Shown piece after piece: positions 34,379 through 35,294 of a stretch of DNA of 35,294 nucleotides. The stretch lies in assembly GCA_000431515.1 (NCBI GenBank), contig HF991351.1, forward strand, positions 49,407 through 84,700, read 5' to 3'. Both the position numbers and the translations under genes were made by a program. The stretch comes from Clostridium sp. CAG:632 (GTDB lineage: Bacteria > Bacillota > Clostridia > Lachnospirales > Lachnospiraceae). Position 1 is the stretch's first letter. Every line of letters starts with the position of its first letter. Under the pieces are notes generated by a model that saw nothing but the letters and a program-made list of their open reading frames with translations, was not told the DNA's origin and searched no databases.

Positions 34379-35140
34379 ATGGACTCATATACCAGTTTTG
34401 CACAGGTCTATGATACTTTCATGGACAACATTCCTTATAAAGAGGGTTGTGCCTATTTGTGCCGGCTGCTTGCAGAATACGGCATCACAGACGGCCTTCT
34501 CGCAGAACTCGGCTGTGGCACCGGGACCTTGACCGAATTGCTGTCAGAGTGCGGCTTTGACATGATCGGAATTGATAATTCTCCGGATATGCTGGAGATT
34601 GCCATGGATAAACGTGCCGAATCCGGTCATGATATCCTGTATCTTCTACAGGATATGCGGGAGTTCGAGCTGTACGGAACCGTCCGCGGCATCATCAGCT
34701 TTTGCGACAGTATAAATTATATCACCGATCCCCGGGAGCTACTGACTGTTTTCCGGTTGGTCAATAATTATCTGGATCCCGATGGCATCTTCATCTTTGA
34801 CTTCCATACCCTGCACTATTATAAGGATATCCTGGGCGAGTCTACCATTGCCGAGGACCGGGAGGACATGAGTTTTATCTGGGACAATTATTATGATACC
34901 GAATCCCGGATCCACGAATTCGGATTAAGTATCTTTGTACAGGAAACAGATGATCTATATCGGAAATATCAGGAGGATCACTACCAACGTGCTTATTCTC
35001 TGGAAGAAATCAAGGAACTGCTTGCACAGGCAGGTCTTATTTTCCTGGATGCATATGACGAGTTATCCTTCAATCATCCGAACGAGAACAGTACCCGCAT
35101 CCATGTCATTGCACGGGAATGCGGAAAATCTCCGGCGTGA
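34379..35140 (+). CDS. Class I SAM-dependent methyltransferase
   Basis: This 253-residue cytoplasmic methyltransferase has motif I LAELGCGTGTLTELL (about 40-54), motif II acidic residue in GIDNSP (about 62-67), and the post-motif FCDSINYI plus YLDPDGIFIFDFHT of the Methyltransf_25/11 group. The substrate cannot be read. A related gene often stands beside other housekeeping genes in Clostridia and is annotated only as methyltransferase. It starts at ATG 34379 behind GAGGAA and is followed after 42 bases by hslO, so the two probably share a transcript. Confidence 0.92.
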   Translation: MDSYTSFAQVYDTFMDNIPYKEGCAYLCRLLAEYGITDGLLAELGCGTGTLTELLSECGFDMIGIDNSPDMLEIAMDKRAESGHDILYLLQDMREFELYGTVRGIISFCDSINYITDPRELLTVFRLVNNYLDPDGIFIFDFHTLHYYKDILGESTIAEDREDMSFIWDNYYDTESRIHEFGLSIFVQETDDLYRKYQEDHYQRAYSLEEIKELLAQAGLIFLDAYDELSFNHPNENSTRIHVIARECGKSPA

Positions 35141-35182
35141 TTTATCGATACTAACAGATTTTAATTAAGAAAGGATTTTAAT

Positions 35183-35294
35183 ATGTCAGATTATATTATA
35201 AGAGGAACTGCAGCAGGTGACCAGGTGCGCTTCTTTGCTGCAACCACAAGAGAACTGGTCGAAACGGCCCGTGAGATCCATAATACCAGCCCGG
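35183..35294 (+). CDS. hslO: Hsp33 redox-regulated chaperone, N-terminal fragment
   Basis: Thirty-seven residues are visible before the window ends. They read SDYIIRGTAAGDQVRFFAAT and then TRELVETAREIHNTSP, which is the conserved opening of Hsp33. Hsp33 is a cytoplasmic holdase switched on by oxidation of its C-terminal zinc-cysteine site; that part lies outside the window. AAGAAAGGA precedes the ATG. Confidence 0.9.
   Translation, partial: MSDYIIRGTAAGDQVRFFAATTRELVETAREIHNTSP

Overview
The window looks like chromosomal DNA of an anaerobic Firmicute of the Clostridia, most likely family Lachnospiraceae. Supporting signs are low-to-middling GC (judged by eye), strong AGGAGG-type ribosome binding sites, TTGACA/TATAAT promoters with 17-18 base spacers, a dgt-dnaG-rpoD-trmK-nif3 core cluster, a MetH without the C-terminal reactivation domain, a lipoprotein signal ending in LCAC, and several proteins of a kind common in gut Clostridia. 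I saw no rRNA, tRNA, CRISPR array, transposase or phage gene. Apart from one repeat-bearing intergenic region the window looks like ordinary core chromosome. All family assignments come from reading motifs, not from a database search.

Layout. (1) 1-6895, minus strand: a response regulator and histidine kinase lead into a large exported membrane protein, an ABC ATPase, an ABC-2 permease with a proline/glutamine-rich repeat tail, and a partial membrane protein cut by the window edge. (2) 7011-14278, minus: the macromolecular-synthesis cluster dgt, dnaG, rpoD, trmK, nif3-like and a TGS-domain nucleoside kinase. (3) 14405-17930, minus: a carbohydrate ABC importer made of a binding lipoprotein and two permeases. 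It has a strong promoter, a terminator-like hairpin between the lipoprotein and the permeases, and no ATPase of its own here. (4) 17931-18316: a T-rich gap with no credible gene. (5) 18375-21452, minus: a CNNM/CorC-type membrane protein and an ABC-F ATPase that overlap by four bases. (6) 21558-21743, plus: a small cysteine-rich protein. (7) 21818-25975, minus: ilvC, ilvN (tandem promoters) and metH. (8) 26136-27038, plus: a CbiE/CbiT-like protein with a degenerate SAM motif, divergent from metH. (9) 27181-29277, minus: a 698-residue protein of unknown function. (10) 29428-32158, minus: a membrane-anchored C39-like peptidase followed by a membrane-embedded MutS-like ATPase, preceded by a leader with two 64-base direct repeats around an inverted repeat. 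(11) 32488-35294: a membrane-anchored acidic protein (plus), a two-membrane-segment protein (minus), a SAM methyltransferase (plus) and the start of Hsp33 (plus).

How the genes work together. The dgt-rpoD cluster serves nucleotide control, replication priming, vegetative transcription and tRNA modification. The sugar importer probably borrows a shared MsmK-type ATPase. ilvN/ilvC and metH serve branched-chain amino acid and methionine synthesis. The least explained parts, and the best places to look for something new, are the repeat leader with the C39-like/MutS-like pair, the 698-residue protein, the CbiET-like protein beside metH, and the two-component/ABC operon at the left end.
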